Positions 11,962-23,513 of a DNA stretch of 64,000 nucleotides are shown one piece after another. The notes under the pieces are model-generated. The model saw only the letters and a list, made by a program, of their open reading frames with translations. It was not told the DNA's origin and did not search any database. Numbering within the stretch: position 1 is the first letter of the stretch; every line of letters starts with the position of its first letter. Position numbers and translations under genes: made by a program. The DNA is from Staphylotrichum longicolle (taxonomy: Eukaryota; Ascomycota; Sordariomycetes; Sordariales; Chaetomiaceae). The DNA lies in assembly GCA_019096155.1 (NCBI GenBank), contig JAHCVI010000006.1, positions 806,001 to 870,000 of the forward strand, given 5' to 3'.

Positions 11962-13119
11962 GATCCGGTCATGCCCATGACCTCACCTTTTTAGTGTTGC
12001 GAGGGGTCCGTACTCCCTGTGCAGACATCTGTGAACGGGACAGGGCTTGTCTGGCTCCGCTGGGATTGGAGGGTTTCCAATATGCAGGATGGAACTTTTT
12101 GGGCGCAAGAATGGGTGGCAGGGTCTGAGCAAACTGGCAAACGTGTGGCTCTGGTGCTGCCAGCATGTGCGTCGTCGGTGATTCGTTCGCTGTGCTCGTC
12201 GTCGACAACGAGGGATTGTCAATGGGTGGGCTTATCCTCTGCGCTGTTGTGTTGTGGCTTGATTCGCCGTGTCGGGTGCAGAAGGGTGTCTCGTTTGGTT
12301 GCAGGTCAGACCATTCGTTTTTGCCACGATCTCGGTTACCGAAGGGAGCTCAATGCTCAACCATTCACCCTCTGGAGCGATGCTGATGTGGCATTGTCGC
12401 TTGTGCCTGGGTCTGTGCCTCTGGCTGGACCTTTTGGGCTTTTGAGGGCTCGAGAGGTTTGCGTTGTGCAACCATAACTATAGCAAGAAAGGAAAATAGT
12501 CTGGATGCTTCGAGTGCAATAGCCCACGATGACTCTAAAATACATTCAAAACCGGTGCCGTTCATTCCATTCATGCCAAGACTGATGACACGAAGCCAGT
12601 GAGAGACGAGGCAAGGGTTCCTGCTGCGGCTCTGCGGGGCCTTCCCCAGGAATTGGGCAGAGTCACACCGGCGGGAAGGTGCCCCACTTTGGCCAAGTCA
12701 TCAAGCCTCCACTTTGGGTTCCTGCCGCTCAGCTTCTGATCCAAAACCACCCCAAGTCCTGCTCGCCGCCCACAGGGCATCTCACTGTTTTGTGCACCTT
12801 TGATGTTGAGCAAGCTAAATTACAATCACGAAGAATGATGTTTTCGAGTGGGCCAGAACCTCAACACCCCGCCTCACGAACTTGAACCCCCGGTCGCCCC
12901 CGGTTTCCGCCCGACTGCCCAAGCAAGCGACTGACCGCCGAGACCATTCTCTCTGTTGCTTTCCCACCACAACCAGTCATTTTCTCCTCGCACTCCCGCG
13001 CTTCTTCGTTTTCCAATCTCAACAAACCGCTTTCTACTCTCAATCTGTCGCGCAGTCGCCAGTCACCTTCTTGAGCCCTGATTTCCAACTCCCAGCACCG
13101 ACCGGAATATCGCGACCAG
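11962..13119. other. Intergenic and probable 5' UTR of the NYN-domain gene
   Basis: I see no gene. From about 12860 the sequence becomes C/T-rich, typical of a fungal 5' leader before the start at 13120. Confidence 0.55.
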
Positions 13120-15162
13120 ATGCTGCACTCTCGCGATCCAATCCACGAATCGCCGAATATCAGTCCTCCGATTCCAAGCCCTTCGATTGATGACAGAAAC
13201 GCGATGGCCTCCACCAGTTACTTTGGCCGCGCTAAGCACGACGGCCGCAGCCTCGGTGCGGACTTCGACCTTCTCGCAAAATGGACAAAAGCCTTCTCGC
13301 TGGGTCACCCGATTCACTCGTACTACCTGACGCAGCTCTCCAACAATGACCGAGCACAGCTGTTCACCGGCCCTGCTCAAGACTTCAGACTGGAGGAGGG
13401 TCCGGGCACACAAATCAAGCTCGAAACACTCCAAGACGAGGTGGACCGCATCGATCCCGAGGTCGTCGCCATGATCCAGTCGTCCAACTACCAGCGGTCC
13501 GAGGCCCGCCAACTCGAACTGCGCAACGAGATCGAAGATGCCCAAGACAAGGCAGAGGGCGCCGCTGCTTTGGCTCTGTCTGGCGCTCTTCTTGGCGGCA
13601 TGGATGGCCCGCCTGCTGAAAAGCTCGCAAAGCGCGTCGCAGACAAGATTCTCGATTCTGCGGCCGCCAAAGTCAAGGCTCGCTGGAAGGTCGCTAGACG
13701 CGAGCGATTGATGGGCAGTGGCTCCGATACGGATGAGAGCCAAGCCACACCCAAGCAACAGGTCGCTGCAAACAAGCTTATGTCTCCTCACCTCTCCGTC
13801 CCGGACTACGGCAGCGAGACTTCATCCGAATCGGCTCATTGGAACAGTCCGCGGTGCTCAGCTGGCGAGGAACCCGTTTCACCCGATCTCGAATCCGTCA
13901 TTGGATTCGACGATGTCGCCGGCGGCGTGGCCTTGTTGCCGTCCAGCCTTGTCGACGAGATGGATTGTAAGCATGAGTTCGAGGCTGCGACCCCAACTCG
14001 TGCTTCGTACCCCGTCCGCTCCCATACCCAAACCCCAGGTGGGCATCTCGGCACTGGGCTCAGCCAAGCTCTTTTTGTTGTCCCTGCCACCGCAAATCTC
14101 ATGTCGACGAGCCACTTCTTTGGCAATTCTGGCGAGCTCACCGCCCCTACCGTCATGGGCCCATTCGCCACGCGAGACAATAATCCGATCAACACTGTTG
14201 GACGCAACACGACGGCTGAAGCTCCGTCAAGCATCTTCTCGCCGAGTTCCAAGACTACTAAATACCCCACTGCTAAAGAACAGCCGTGGATGGGGTTCAC
14301 CTGTTATGAAGTCGCGACCAAGTTCAGCAATGATCGGCTCGTTCCCAAGTATTGGACCACCAAGCGCGGCAAGGAGCGTTTTGTTCGGCACAAGCTTGGC
14401 GATTTGAAGCTTGACGATGCCAAACTCCGCTCCGACCGTTTCTCGGGTTCTGTCGCACGCAACCCCGTCCACATTTTCATTGACCTCTCCAACATCATCA
14501 TTGGTTTTTACGACAGCATGAAGGAAAGCCGCGGCATCTCGGTGAACAAGCGCGTTGTGGCCCCCGCCTTCTCATTCAAGAACTTCGACACCATCCTCAC
14601 CCGCGACCGAAATGTCGCCAAGAGGATCGTCGCCGGTTCTCTCGCGAACTCGTACCACAAGCGCTGGCCTGACTACATGCTTCAGGCTCAGGAGCTCAAG
14701 TACGAGATGAACATCCTGGAACGCGTGCCTAAGCCTGCTTCCCCGGTGCGCAAGCGCAAGCCGAAGGTCGGGCCCCGCGATCTGGACGCCCCTACGTCTG
14801 GAGCTGATACTTCAGGCGAGGACCGCCCCGTGGGCCCCATGAAGCACGGAGAGCAGGGCGTGGACGAGTTGCTCCACCTCAAGATTCTCCAGAGTGCTAT
14901 GGACACGGCCAGGCCCGCGACCATGGTGCTCGCTACTGGCGACGCCGCGAGCGCGCAGTACTCTGATGGGTTCAAGAAGAACATTGAGCGAGTACTGTCG
15001 CACGGCTGGAACATTGAGCTGTACGGTTGGAGCCGCAACATCTCGTCGGCCTGGCGCGAGCCCGAGTTCACCGAGCAGTGGGGTCACCAGTTCAAGATTG
15101 TTGAGCTTGACGAATTCTGCGAGGAGCTTTTTGACATGACCATCGAGTCATTGGAGCAGTAA
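13120..15162 (+). CDS. NYN/PIN-like domain protein (putative RNA-binding or nuclease), 680 residues
   Basis: A single uninterrupted frame. The C-terminal half reads NPVHIFIDLSNIIIGFYDSM (about residues 447-466), the first strand and Asp motif of an NYN (Nedd4-BP1/YacP-like, LOTUS/Limkain-associated) PIN-fold domain. It continues with ATMVLATGDAASAQYSDGF (second acidic cluster) and HGWNIELYGWSRNISSAW near the end. Known NYN domains are metal-dependent nucleases or RNA-processing modules, so this is a putative ribonuclease; no substrate can be inferred. The N-terminal 400 residues are Ser/Thr-rich and mostly disordered, with a helical Ala-rich region (about 140-190). ATG 13204, in the stronger context gcgATGgcc, would give a protein 28 residues shorter and is a credible alternative start. 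Confidence 0.8.
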   Translation: MLHSRDPIHESPNISPPIPSPSIDDRNAMASTSYFGRAKHDGRSLGADFDLLAKWTKAFSLGHPIHSYYLTQLSNNDRAQLFTGPAQDFRLEEGPGTQIKLETLQDEVDRIDPEVVAMIQSSNYQRSEARQLELRNEIEDAQDKAEGAAALALSGALLGGMDGPPAEKLAKRVADKILDSAAAKVKARWKVARRERLMGSGSDTDESQATPKQQVAANKLMSPHLSVPDYGSETSSESAHWNSPRCSAGEEPVSPDLESVIGFDDVAGGVALLPSSLVDEMDCKHEFEAATPTRASYPVRSHTQTPGGHLGTGLSQALFVVPATANLMSTSHFFGNSGELTAPTVMGPFATRDNNPINTVGRNTTAEAPSSIFSPSSKTTKYPTAKEQPWMGFTCYEVATKFSNDRLVPKYWTTKRGKERFVRHKLGDLKLDDAKLRSDRFSGSVARNPVHIFIDLSNIIIGFYDSMKESRGISVNKRVVAPAFSFKNFDTILTRDRNVAKRIVAGSLANSYHKRWPDYMLQAQELKYEMNILERVPKPASPVRKRKPKVGPRDLDAPTSGADTSGEDRPVGPMKHGEQGVDELLHLKILQSAMDTARPATMVLATGDAASAQYSDGFKKNIERVLSHGWNIELYGWSRNISSAWREPEFTEQWGHQFKIVELDEFCEELFDMTIESLEQ

Positions 15163-17114
15163 GCTCGCTCCTCAGCAGTCTTGCGCCAGCAATCTGAAAA
15201 CGCCCTCGCTCGGCTTTCGGCACTCTTGTCATACTTCGCGAAGGCGATGCATTGACAACACAGGCACTCGACGACGTTCTTGGGTCTTGAATCATCGCGG
15301 ATTGATGCAGCTGTCTGGACGAAAAAACATCCTTCATCCACCATTGGCACGCCATCTCGACCCGGTTCAATCCGACTTTTCACACTTCTCATCTTCTTAC
15401 GCCTATATTGTCTAACGTATTCAGCGCCAACACAAAGGCACCACCACTCTTGGTTCACCACCACCAAACTCGCTTGCTTCAGGAGCGTCGACCAATTTGC
15501 TCCCTCGACACTCCTTTCGGCAGATTCTTCGATCTGTTCCCGACACTGCTCTCAACAGACAACATCGGACAATTCGACCCAAAGTAATGAGCCGATTGCA
15601 CCTGGCTGCTCTTGCTTTCCCGACCGAACTCGTCCTCTCTCTTCTTGGACGACACAAATGAGAAGTTGGTTCAACAACGACCACAGCAACATTATCGGGC
15701 CCTTGCTTCCCACGGCAAGATCGACACACAACTCAGAAACACAACCAAAAACAATTCCAACAGCAACACGATGATGATTGATGATCATGATGATTTTGGA
15801 CTGGCGCAGGAAGATAATATCGGAATGTGCACGGCAGGTTTGGCCTTGTTCTCGAATAATTTGGAACGAGACGAGAAGAGACGACACAGCAACGACATGA
15901 AGTTGATGACAACTTTTTTTTGTCCTTCCAAGCCCCCCGTGGGTTTGGAATCGTCCCTTGCAAGGACCATGTTTCCACCAGCGGTCGGAAAAGGAACGCA
16001 AAGGACGGACTTTGGGCGGCGACTCACAACGGAACATACAAGATACAACGGGTATTGCATGCATGCATGGTACATACATACCGGAGAGGGCGCGTCACGG
16101 TTGGGAGAGATACCCCCTGCATATCAGGTTTTTCTGCTTTCGGTGTTTCTTTCTTTTTTTTCATTGTGCGTCGGCGGTTGGATGTCCTGTTTCGTCTCGG
16201 AACCAACTGGCGCCCCTTTGGATGGCTGGGGTTCCTCGGACGAGACGGCGTGGACATACATACTTCTGGGCATGACATGGCGTGGCATGGAATGACAGGG
16301 AGGGATAGGCGTTATGATTTTGCTCTTTGATATCCGTTTTCTTCTCCTCTTTTCGGTTTATTTTCTTGCAATGCAGCGGCAATGGATCATACCCATGAGC
16401 ATGGCACATGGATATGATATGGAAAGGGAGGGGCACTTTGTCTATAGGGTGTGTGGCCTTGGAGTCGTCCCCGTTGGTATCGTGTCTTCTGGACACAGCG
16501 GACGGGACGAGGGGTTCCTTGTGGATAGGAATGCTTCTTTCCCGGCTTTTCATTCTTGCGGTTCGGGTTTGTGATGTGTGCCTCTTGGGCGATAAACCTG
16601 GGTCCTTTCGTCCGCGTGAAGGGGGGGAAATGGCGGGATGAGGAGCTGGACATGGGCTCCGCTGTCGTTGGGACAGGACACACAGTATCGGTACCTGATA
16701 ATGGACATGGGATTAGAGGGCATAGCGTACAGGAATGGTATATAAAATTGGGCTTATACATGTGGTGTTGCCTCGTGACTGCCGTGTTGCCTCGTGACTG
16801 CGGTGTTGAGGGTGTTTTGCTCATGGTGCCATGTGTATCTCCCACAACTGCGAGAGTTCCGTTGCGCTGCGTCTCTGTCTTGCTCACATTCCCCAATTCC
16901 GGTGTAATAAAAGTCTGATGCTCAAATCGGTGTATTTCAGCTTCGCACGGGTATCACCAACCAACCTGCCAACGAACAAACCAACTACTTCTCATTCCCC
17001 TCTCCATCCAAACCAAACCGCCCGTCCCTTTCCTTGTGCCCCCCCCTCCATCTATCCTCTCTCAACTCGAGTATCTACTGTACCTATCTGTCTATCCCAT
17101 CTTCTATTTCACGT
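15163..17114. other. Long intergenic region, convergent 3' ends
   Basis: Nearly 2 kb between the NYN gene (+) and the mitochondrial carrier (-). It contains a C/T-rich stretch (about 15330-15660) and a small tandem duplication (16765-16802), but no frame that looks coding. Some of it must be 3' UTR of both genes. An unrecognised small gene or non-coding RNA cannot be excluded. Confidence 0.5.
16765..16802 (+). repeat. Tandem 19-bp duplication
   Basis: The unit GTGTTGCCTCGTGACTGC plus one base (C, then G) occurs twice back to back, followed by the start of a third copy (GTGTTG). No function is apparent. Confidence 0.7.
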
Positions 17115-18261
17115 CTATTCAAAGCCGCACCCCTCCTCCCCAACAACTTCGCCCCTCGTCCTCTCCCGCCCCTGCCCCAGCTCGGTCATGATCCACTCGT
17201 ACACGGCCCACTGCACCGCGTTGACGATGAAGGCGCACGCTGCACACCAGCAGCCCGCGGAAGAAGGGGCGCACGCCGCCTTGTTGGTAGGTTTCCTTTG
17301 CGACCTGCCATGCGCCGGGGGGTTTTGGCGGGGGTTGAGATTTTGTTGCGCTTTGGTTGGTGGTGGTGGTGGTGGGATTCTGCCCGAGGAGAGCTGTCTG
17401 CTCGCCCGCGGCAGCAGCAGCCGCAGTGCTGCTGGGGTAGGAATGGAGGAGTTGGGTCTGGGTCTGCACGCGCGTCTTGATCACGTCGAGCGGGAAGATG
17501 CTCGCCCAGGTGATGATGCCTGCGAGGCCGCCGCAGAGGAGGACGCGGGCTGCGTCGGAGGAGAGGATGCCACCGCCGCCGCCGCCGCCGCCCTCGCCTC
17601 CGGATCCGGTGTCGGGGTGGGAAGGGGTGGGAGGGAATGCCAAGCGGGAGCACAACTCGTAGCCCCAAAAGTAGAAGCCGTAGCCGATGCTGTCGCGCAG
17701 GGCGGTGACCGTGCCACCGTGGAAGAGGCCGCGCACGCCGGAGGTGCGGAGGATGTGTTTGGTGATGGCCCAGGAGGAGGTCCTGGCAGTGTTGGCAGTG
17801 GGGTTGTTGTGTGACGGTAAGCTGGGGGAGGGGGAAGAGGGAATTTGCAGCTGGGCGCGGCACTTCACCAGCTCGGTTGGCGTCGAGACGACCCAGGTCG
17901 CCAGCCCACCGACAGCGCCTGCGATCCAGCAGGTGAGGAGGTTGCTCCCCCTTCCCTGCCCGCCATCCAAATCACCACCGGGTCCGGACAGCTGGTTCAG
18001 GAAGGCCTCGGTGCGGTTGTACGAGACAAAGAGCAGGGCATTGAGAGCGCCGTAGCCGAGAACGGGGGCGGCTGTGCCAAGGAGAAAGGGCCGGATAATT
18101 CTGCTGCTGGCGCCGGCGGGAGAGGGAGGGGCGGGAGATGGCGCGGTGACGGAGGGCGAGGAGGTGCCGGCTTGCAGGCGGACCTTGAGCACGTCGAGAG
18201 GGTTTCCGAGGATGATGCCAGCTGCGCCGGAGATGTAGCCGGCCCAAAAGTCGGCAGACAT
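17115..18261 (-). CDS. Mitochondrial carrier family (SLC25) protein with an apparent C-terminal frameshift
   Basis: Begins MSADFWAGYISGAAGII and shows three carrier repeats with signatures PLDVLKVRLQ (about residue 21), PTELVKCRAQ (about 137) and PLDVIKTRVQ (about 265). Conserved partners SRIIRPFLLG and TSGVRGLFHGGTVTALRDS are present. This is an inner-membrane solute carrier; by overall look it is nearest the carnitine/amino-acid carrier branch, but the substrate cannot be fixed. Loops carry unusual low-complexity inserts (Gly8, Thr5, Ala5). After FFRGLLVCSVR the annotated frame becomes a nonsense-like tail ending at 17119, whereas the +1 frame gives AFIVNAVQWAVYEWIM and ends at 17115. A GC dinucleotide seems missing at 17231-17243. 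The gene is otherwise intact, so a sequencing error is as likely as a real mutation. Confidence 0.8.
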
Positions 18262-19261
18262 TTTTTGAGGATTTCTTTTATTTTCTTTCAAGGGCGAGGA
18301 AGTTGAGAACGTGAGAGACGCGGCTCATGAGGGGAGATCTCGGGTGAAGCGATTCTGTCTGCCGAGGTCCTGGGTCCGGGGTTTTGTTCGTTTCCGGGGA
18401 TGGCCTGAATTGGCGTTGTCAAGGAAGGATTGTGTTACCTCCCAAGTTCGGGGTCGAAATACATGATGAGTAGAGATGGGCAGTGGTTTCCCCGCCTTAG
18501 TCGTTTGTTGACAGGTCAATGTGAAGGATGTCTGAGACTCGGCATGGTGGGGTTTGGCGGGGTCTGGTCAACGCAATCGTGGGGTGGCCCTGCCAAGACT
18601 TTGGTGTCATGAAAGTGTCGGAACATCTTGCATGTGAATGCTCCTTCCGCTCACCCTACCTATCCTGACGTTCTCTCACACGCGCACCAGCAACCCAACT
18701 GTTCTTCCTCACAGCCCGAGCAAGCCCGAGCATGCAATGAGAAAAAGAAGGAGCTCAGTTATGCGATCAAGTGCAACCTAAACCATTAGCCCAGACAACC
18801 AAAACATGTGGAACTGACCTGATAAAATGCCTTGACTTGTTGCCAAAAGTGAAGATGCGAAGGAAAGGACTCGGAAGGAACGCGTGTGCAGCCAGCACAC
18901 AACTCGAGGATGGTTTCTCGATGCCTCCCGTGACGCCAATTACCAGTACCCCGGCATAAGTTAGACGGACGGCCTGCAGGAATTGAGAGTGCAATCAAAG
19001 TCCATTTGCGAGACCGCCTACCCCGTTCCACTGAGCCCGGCCCGGGAGACCGCCGCGTCTAGCGGCGACATTGGGGTTCGGGGCCGGACAGTCGGGTGGC
19101 TGCCTTTCTAGCAAGAGCTTAGCCTTTCTGCCACCGCGCGCTTGCGACCCGCGAAAAATTCCCGAAGGAAAATCGCAGGGGTGGGCGGCGGTGGTGAAGT
19201 CCAGGGACCAAAGAAGTGTGAGTAGCACTCTGCTGAGTGTGAGGTACGGCTGAACGGTCCC

Positions 19262-19500
19262 TTCCGAGTCGGGTCCTTGTGGTTGTCGGGTGTGGCCTCG
19301 GGGGGCCTCGTTCGGGTTTGGTGGTCGGTGGTCGGTCGGGGTCGGTCGTTGGTCGGGTTTGGTTGCCGGTTGGGGTGGCCGTCGGCCAGGGTTCTCGTCT
19401 TTCTGGGTCGGTGGTTTGGGTTGGTGTTTTGGTTGGTGGTTTTGGTCGCGTTGTGTGTTGTCGTCGGGGTTGGTCGTGGTGGTTCGTTGGTGTTGTGTGG
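19262..19500 (+). repeat. G/T-rich low-complexity block
   Basis: About 240 bases composed almost only of G and T, with some C, built from GGTCGGT, GGTTTGG and GGTGGT words. It is strongly strand-asymmetric and rich in GG doublets. It is probably non-coding. Confidence 0.7.
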
Positions 19501-19559
19501 TGAAAAAAGATGGAAGCAGGAGGAGAGAACCCATGAATTTATAGGCAGAGACCTGTCAC

Positions 19560-20340
19560 GCCTGGTGCTGGCTGATTGTGCGATTGTTGAATAAAATCAA
19601 CTTGGAAAATGGCAAGAGCTCAATTCACAAAAAGCAGTGGCATTATTTTCTGGATTTCCTGCAATGTGATTTGTTAATCACGGCTCAGAGTTGGGATGAA
19701 AAGCTGCAAAAAGCATTGAGAGACCAACAATGGTGATTGACCGAATAAATCTGTGATTTGGCATTATTTGTTTCTTCAGTAATAGAAACAATGTGATCAA
19801 CAATGGTCACAGTCTGGAGAAGGGTTCCCAGTCACAATGCTCAGAGAAAACAATGTGATCTTTGTCCCAACGAGACTCACTTCAGTTTATGGCACTTTCT
19901 CGGTTTCATTGTGTCATTTGACTGCATGCCATGTAGCTAGATATTTTGAGTTGCAAGTCTTGATTGATTTACTGCATTTAGACCAGGGATTCTCAGCTTG
20001 AAAGGGCTGAGTGTTGCATTCCGAGTTGTTTCTGGGGGACTTTGCCGGTATTCTTTCGGTCGTGGTTAAAGTGTGAGGTTTTATTCAAACCGAGAGGTGA
20101 TTATTTGAGCAAAGTCAATTCTGAGACTGATGAAGTCCTTGCTATCTCCTCGAGTCAAATAGAATACTGAACTCAATAATCCAAAGCACAGTTTATGTCA
20201 AGAAGGATTCTCAAAATCTCTGTACCAATCAACAAGAGAGAGAGCACAGAATCTAAAAGAGTGACCTCTGAGTGGAATTATGAATGCCCAAGTTACCTCA
20301 ACAGACTGATATTCTTTTTGAAATTTGTTGGAATCGTGAT
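19560..20340. other. AT-rich, CpG-depleted island
   Basis: GC content is visibly lower than in the flanks, and by eye only about a dozen CpG dinucleotides occur in roughly 780 bp. The word CAATGTGAT recurs near 19660, 19790 and 19850. No transposon protein is recognisable. It may be an old decayed repeat. Confidence 0.5.
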
Positions 20341-20644
20341 GTGGTTGCGTTTGATGTTGTGATCCCGATCGGGGAAAGCGGGAACCCGACTTACACCGCG
20401 AAAGTGGACCCGCCCATTGCTGCCTTGGCATCCGGTCAGGTGATACCGTGGGGACGGCGCGTCTGGTGCCTGGAGCCTGGCGCGTTCTGGCATCAACATT
20501 GCAAACTCGCCCCTCTGACTGCTGCATCTCGCCCAAATCGTCCGATTCGATTGGTTCTGCAGCTTGGAAATTTGAAAACCCGAGTCTCGTTGTGGCAATT
20601 TCATTGAGATTGATCGAAGTGTGGTTCGAGACCCGCGCATCATC

Positions 20645-23144
20645 ATGTGTGTTGACTCCGCGTCCCTGCCATTGTCGGCATTGTCGGCCATTGTCGCGTG
20701 CAGTGTGACTGACAAGATCCAGGACCGTCTCAACGGTGTCAACGCCGGCCACGCCCGGCGCAAACAAGGAGAATCTGGCGCCCAGGAGCCGGTTTCCAAC
20801 GCCACAGTCCCTCGATCGCCTCCACAAACCCTTCAAATGCCCCGGATCCGCGACGCGCACTGTCGCGACTGACCGCCCAGCCCGAAAGCGGAGGAAGGTT
20901 GATTACGCCGGCGCAGACGCGAATGAGGATGCCGACAAGCCCTACACAAACGCGGACCGTCTCGCCCTGGCCAATCGAGACGCTAACAAGTTCCCGGTCT
21001 TCCAGGCCAAAGACAAGGACAAGGTGTTCCGCAAGGCCTTTTCGGTCCCCTTTGTCAACAAGAACAATGCTGCATACAACCCGAACCGGCCACCACCAAC
21101 GCTGGGGCTGAGACAGGGCGCAGTCTTTATAGCAAAACCCTTGCACGACCCGTGCGGCGAGTTCGCCATTGTGCTCCACGACCCCACGGTCGACGACAAG
21201 CCCAAGGAGGCACCAAAGCCCGAGGGAAAAGAAAAGGACGACGAGCCGGCTGCGAAGCTTGACGCGCCCCTGATGCACAAGAGTCTCGCTGAGATCTTGG
21301 GCATTAGGAAGAAAGTCGTGGGCGAGCACCCACGCGTTCCCGTTGTCATCGACCCCATGCTGGCCAAGGTGCTGCGGCCCCATCAGATCGAGGGCGTCAA
21401 GTTCATGTACAGGTGTGTGACAGGAATGATAGACGAAAAGGCAAACGGGTGCATCATGGCCGACGAAATGGGTCTCGGTAAGACCCTGCAATGCATCACG
21501 CTTCTGTGGACCCTCCTGAAGCAGTCGCCCGAGGCCGGCAAGTCGACGATTCAGAAAGCCATTGTCGCCTGTCCCTCCAGTTTGGTGCGGAACTGGGCAA
21601 ACGAGTTGACCAAGTGGCTGGGTGCCGATGCCATCACGCCTTTCGCTATCGACGGCAAGGCGTCAAAGGAGGAACTGACCCGCCAACTTCGTCAATGGGC
21701 CATCGCTTCTGGGCGTGCTGTCACCCGGCCAGTTATCATTGTCTCGTACGAGACCCTCCGTCTCAACGTCGAAGAGCTCAAGAATACCCAGATTGGTCTG
21801 ATGCTTTGTGACGAGGGACATCGTCTCAAGAACGGAGACAGCCAAACGTTTGGCGCCCTCAACAACCTCAACGTCTCGCGGCGCGTCATCTTGTCTGGCA
21901 CACCCATTCAGAACGACCTGTCGGAGTACTTTGCCCTTATCAGCTTCGCCAACCCCGATCTTCTCGGGACCCGTCTCGAATTCCGCAAGCGCTTCGAGCT
22001 TCCAATCCTCCGTGGCCGTGATGCTGATGCCTCCGAGGCTGAGCGGAAGCGCGGTGACGAGTGCCTCGCGGAGCTGCTCGCCACCGTCAACAAGTTCATC
22101 ATTCGCCGCACAAACGACATCTTGTCCAAGTATCTCCCTGTCAAGTACGAGCACGTCGTGTTCTGCAACCTGGCCCCATTCCAGCTTGATCTGTACAACT
22201 ACTTCATCACATCCCCGGATATTCAGGCCCTCCTTCGAGGCAAAGGCTCGCAGCCGCTCAAGGCCATCGGCATTCTCAAGAAGCTCTGCAACCACCCCGA
22301 TCTTTTGGACCTCGCGGCCGACCTGCCTGGCTGTGAGCAGTTCTGGCCAGCAGACTACGTTCCGAAAGACGCTCGAGGTCGTGATCGTGACATCAAGCCA
22401 TGGTACTCTGGCAAGATGCAAGTCCTCGACCGCATGCTTGCTCGCATCCGCGCCGACACCAACGACAAGATCGTGCTCATCAGCAACTACACCCAGACCT
22501 TGGACCTGTTTGAGCGCCTCTGCCGCAACCGCAGCTACGGCTGCCTGCGCCTCGACGGCACCATGAACGTCAACAAGCGCCAGAAGCTCGTCGACAAGTT
22601 CAACGATCCCAACGGCGACGAGTTTGTCTTCCTCCTCTCCTCCAAGGCCGGTGGCTGCGGCCTGAACCTGATCGGCGCCAACCGCCTCGTGCTGTTCGAC
22701 CCGGACTGGAACCCGGCCGCCGACCAGCAGGCGCTCGCCCGCGTGTGGCGTGACGGGCAAAAGAAGGACTGCTTTGTCTATCGTTTCATCGCCACGGGCA
22801 CCATCGAGGAGAAGATCTTCCAGCGGCAGAGCCACAAGCAGAGTCTGAGCTCGTGCGTGGTCGACTCGGCCGAGGATGTGGAACGGCATTTCAGTCTCGA
22901 TTCGCTCCGCGAGCTGTTCCAGTACAGGCCGGACACCAGGAGCGACACCCACGACACGTTCAAGTGTAAGCGGTGTCGTCCTGACGGACGGCAGCATATC
23001 AAGGCGCAGGCCATGCTCTATGGCGACACGAGCACGTGGAATCACTTTATCAATGACGGGCTGAAGGGGATTCAGGATCATTTGCTCAAGCAGGAGAGCG
23101 GGGAGTCGGAGGTTAGCGCGGTATTTCAGTACATTTCTCATTAG
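20645..23144 (+). CDS. RAD54: DNA repair and recombination ATPase Rad54
   Basis: The main exon 20723-23144 encodes a full SNF2/Swi2 motor: motif I DEMGLGKTLQC, motif II LCDEGHRLKN, motif III LSGTPIQNDLSEYF, and the C-terminal lobe with LLSSKAGGCGLNLIGANRLV and DPDWNPAADQQALARVWRDG. HRLKN and the EEKIFQRQ/KQSLSSCVVD tail are diagnostic of Rad54, the translocase that works with Rad51 in homologous recombination. The frame has no ATG before residue M of MHKSLAEILG, and an in-frame stop lies at 20708-20710, so an upstream exon is required. The best solution is an intron 20647-20722 (GTGTGT donor, CTGAC branch, CCAG acceptor) that splits the start codon: AT at 20645-20646 joined to G at 20723. That gives MTVSTVSTPATPGANKEN and 807 residues. 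The family call is certain; the 5' end is inferred. Confidence 0.92.
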
Positions 23145-23513
23145 GTGCTTCTGGTGGTGGTGTTATTTTTGCTTGTTGCGACGAAGTTGGGGGCGTTGCT
23201 GGTGTCTTTGCTGTGAGTCTGGAAGCCAGCGTTTGCTGCCGAGGTTAGAAGGGCTATTGCCCAACGATAGACGAAGAAATGAGAGCTCAGAGGGCGTCAT
23301 GATGTACTTGTCCACACTTGCTTTCATCGTGTATTTGACTAAATAGCAGATTTTCAGGTGCCCCATCGGTGTTAAGACGCGGCAGCTCCTTGGTACGGAG
23401 CTCGAGAAAAGAACTGACTCCAAGCGTACATTTCGAACTGCCAACCCTTCCACATCTCCCGTTTTCCCATTCAACAACCCCCACATACGAATCCCTCCGA
23501 AAGACGGGTCAAG
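23145..23513. other. Intergenic, convergent 3' ends of Rad54 and the NACHT-ankyrin gene
   Basis: 369 bp with no coding signal, presumably the two 3' UTRs. Confidence 0.6.

Larger units (their letters stand above)
18262..20644. other. Long intergenic region with compositional islands
   Basis: This is the divergent spacer between the mitochondrial carrier and Rad54. I find no credible gene. It contains a G/T-rich strand-asymmetric block (19262-19500) and an AT-rich, CpG-poor island (19560-20340), both listed separately. The last 250 bp return to normal composition and probably hold the Rad54 promoter and 5' UTR. Confidence 0.55.

Noticed and set aside
18995..19534. Minus-strand frame rich in Thr, Pro and Gln
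   Set aside because: Composition simply mirrors the G/T-rich block; there are no domains and no splice context.
19560..20340. RIP-mutated transposon
   Set aside because: No transposon protein remnant, and TpA is not obviously in excess; kept only as a compositional observation.
20615..20632. GGTTCGAGACC word resembling a tRNA B box
   Set aside because: No A box at proper spacing and no cloverleaf could be folded around it.
21663..23141. 492-codon minus-strand frame opposite Rad54
   Set aside because: Antisense shadow of a strongly coding, codon-biased gene with no independent motif.
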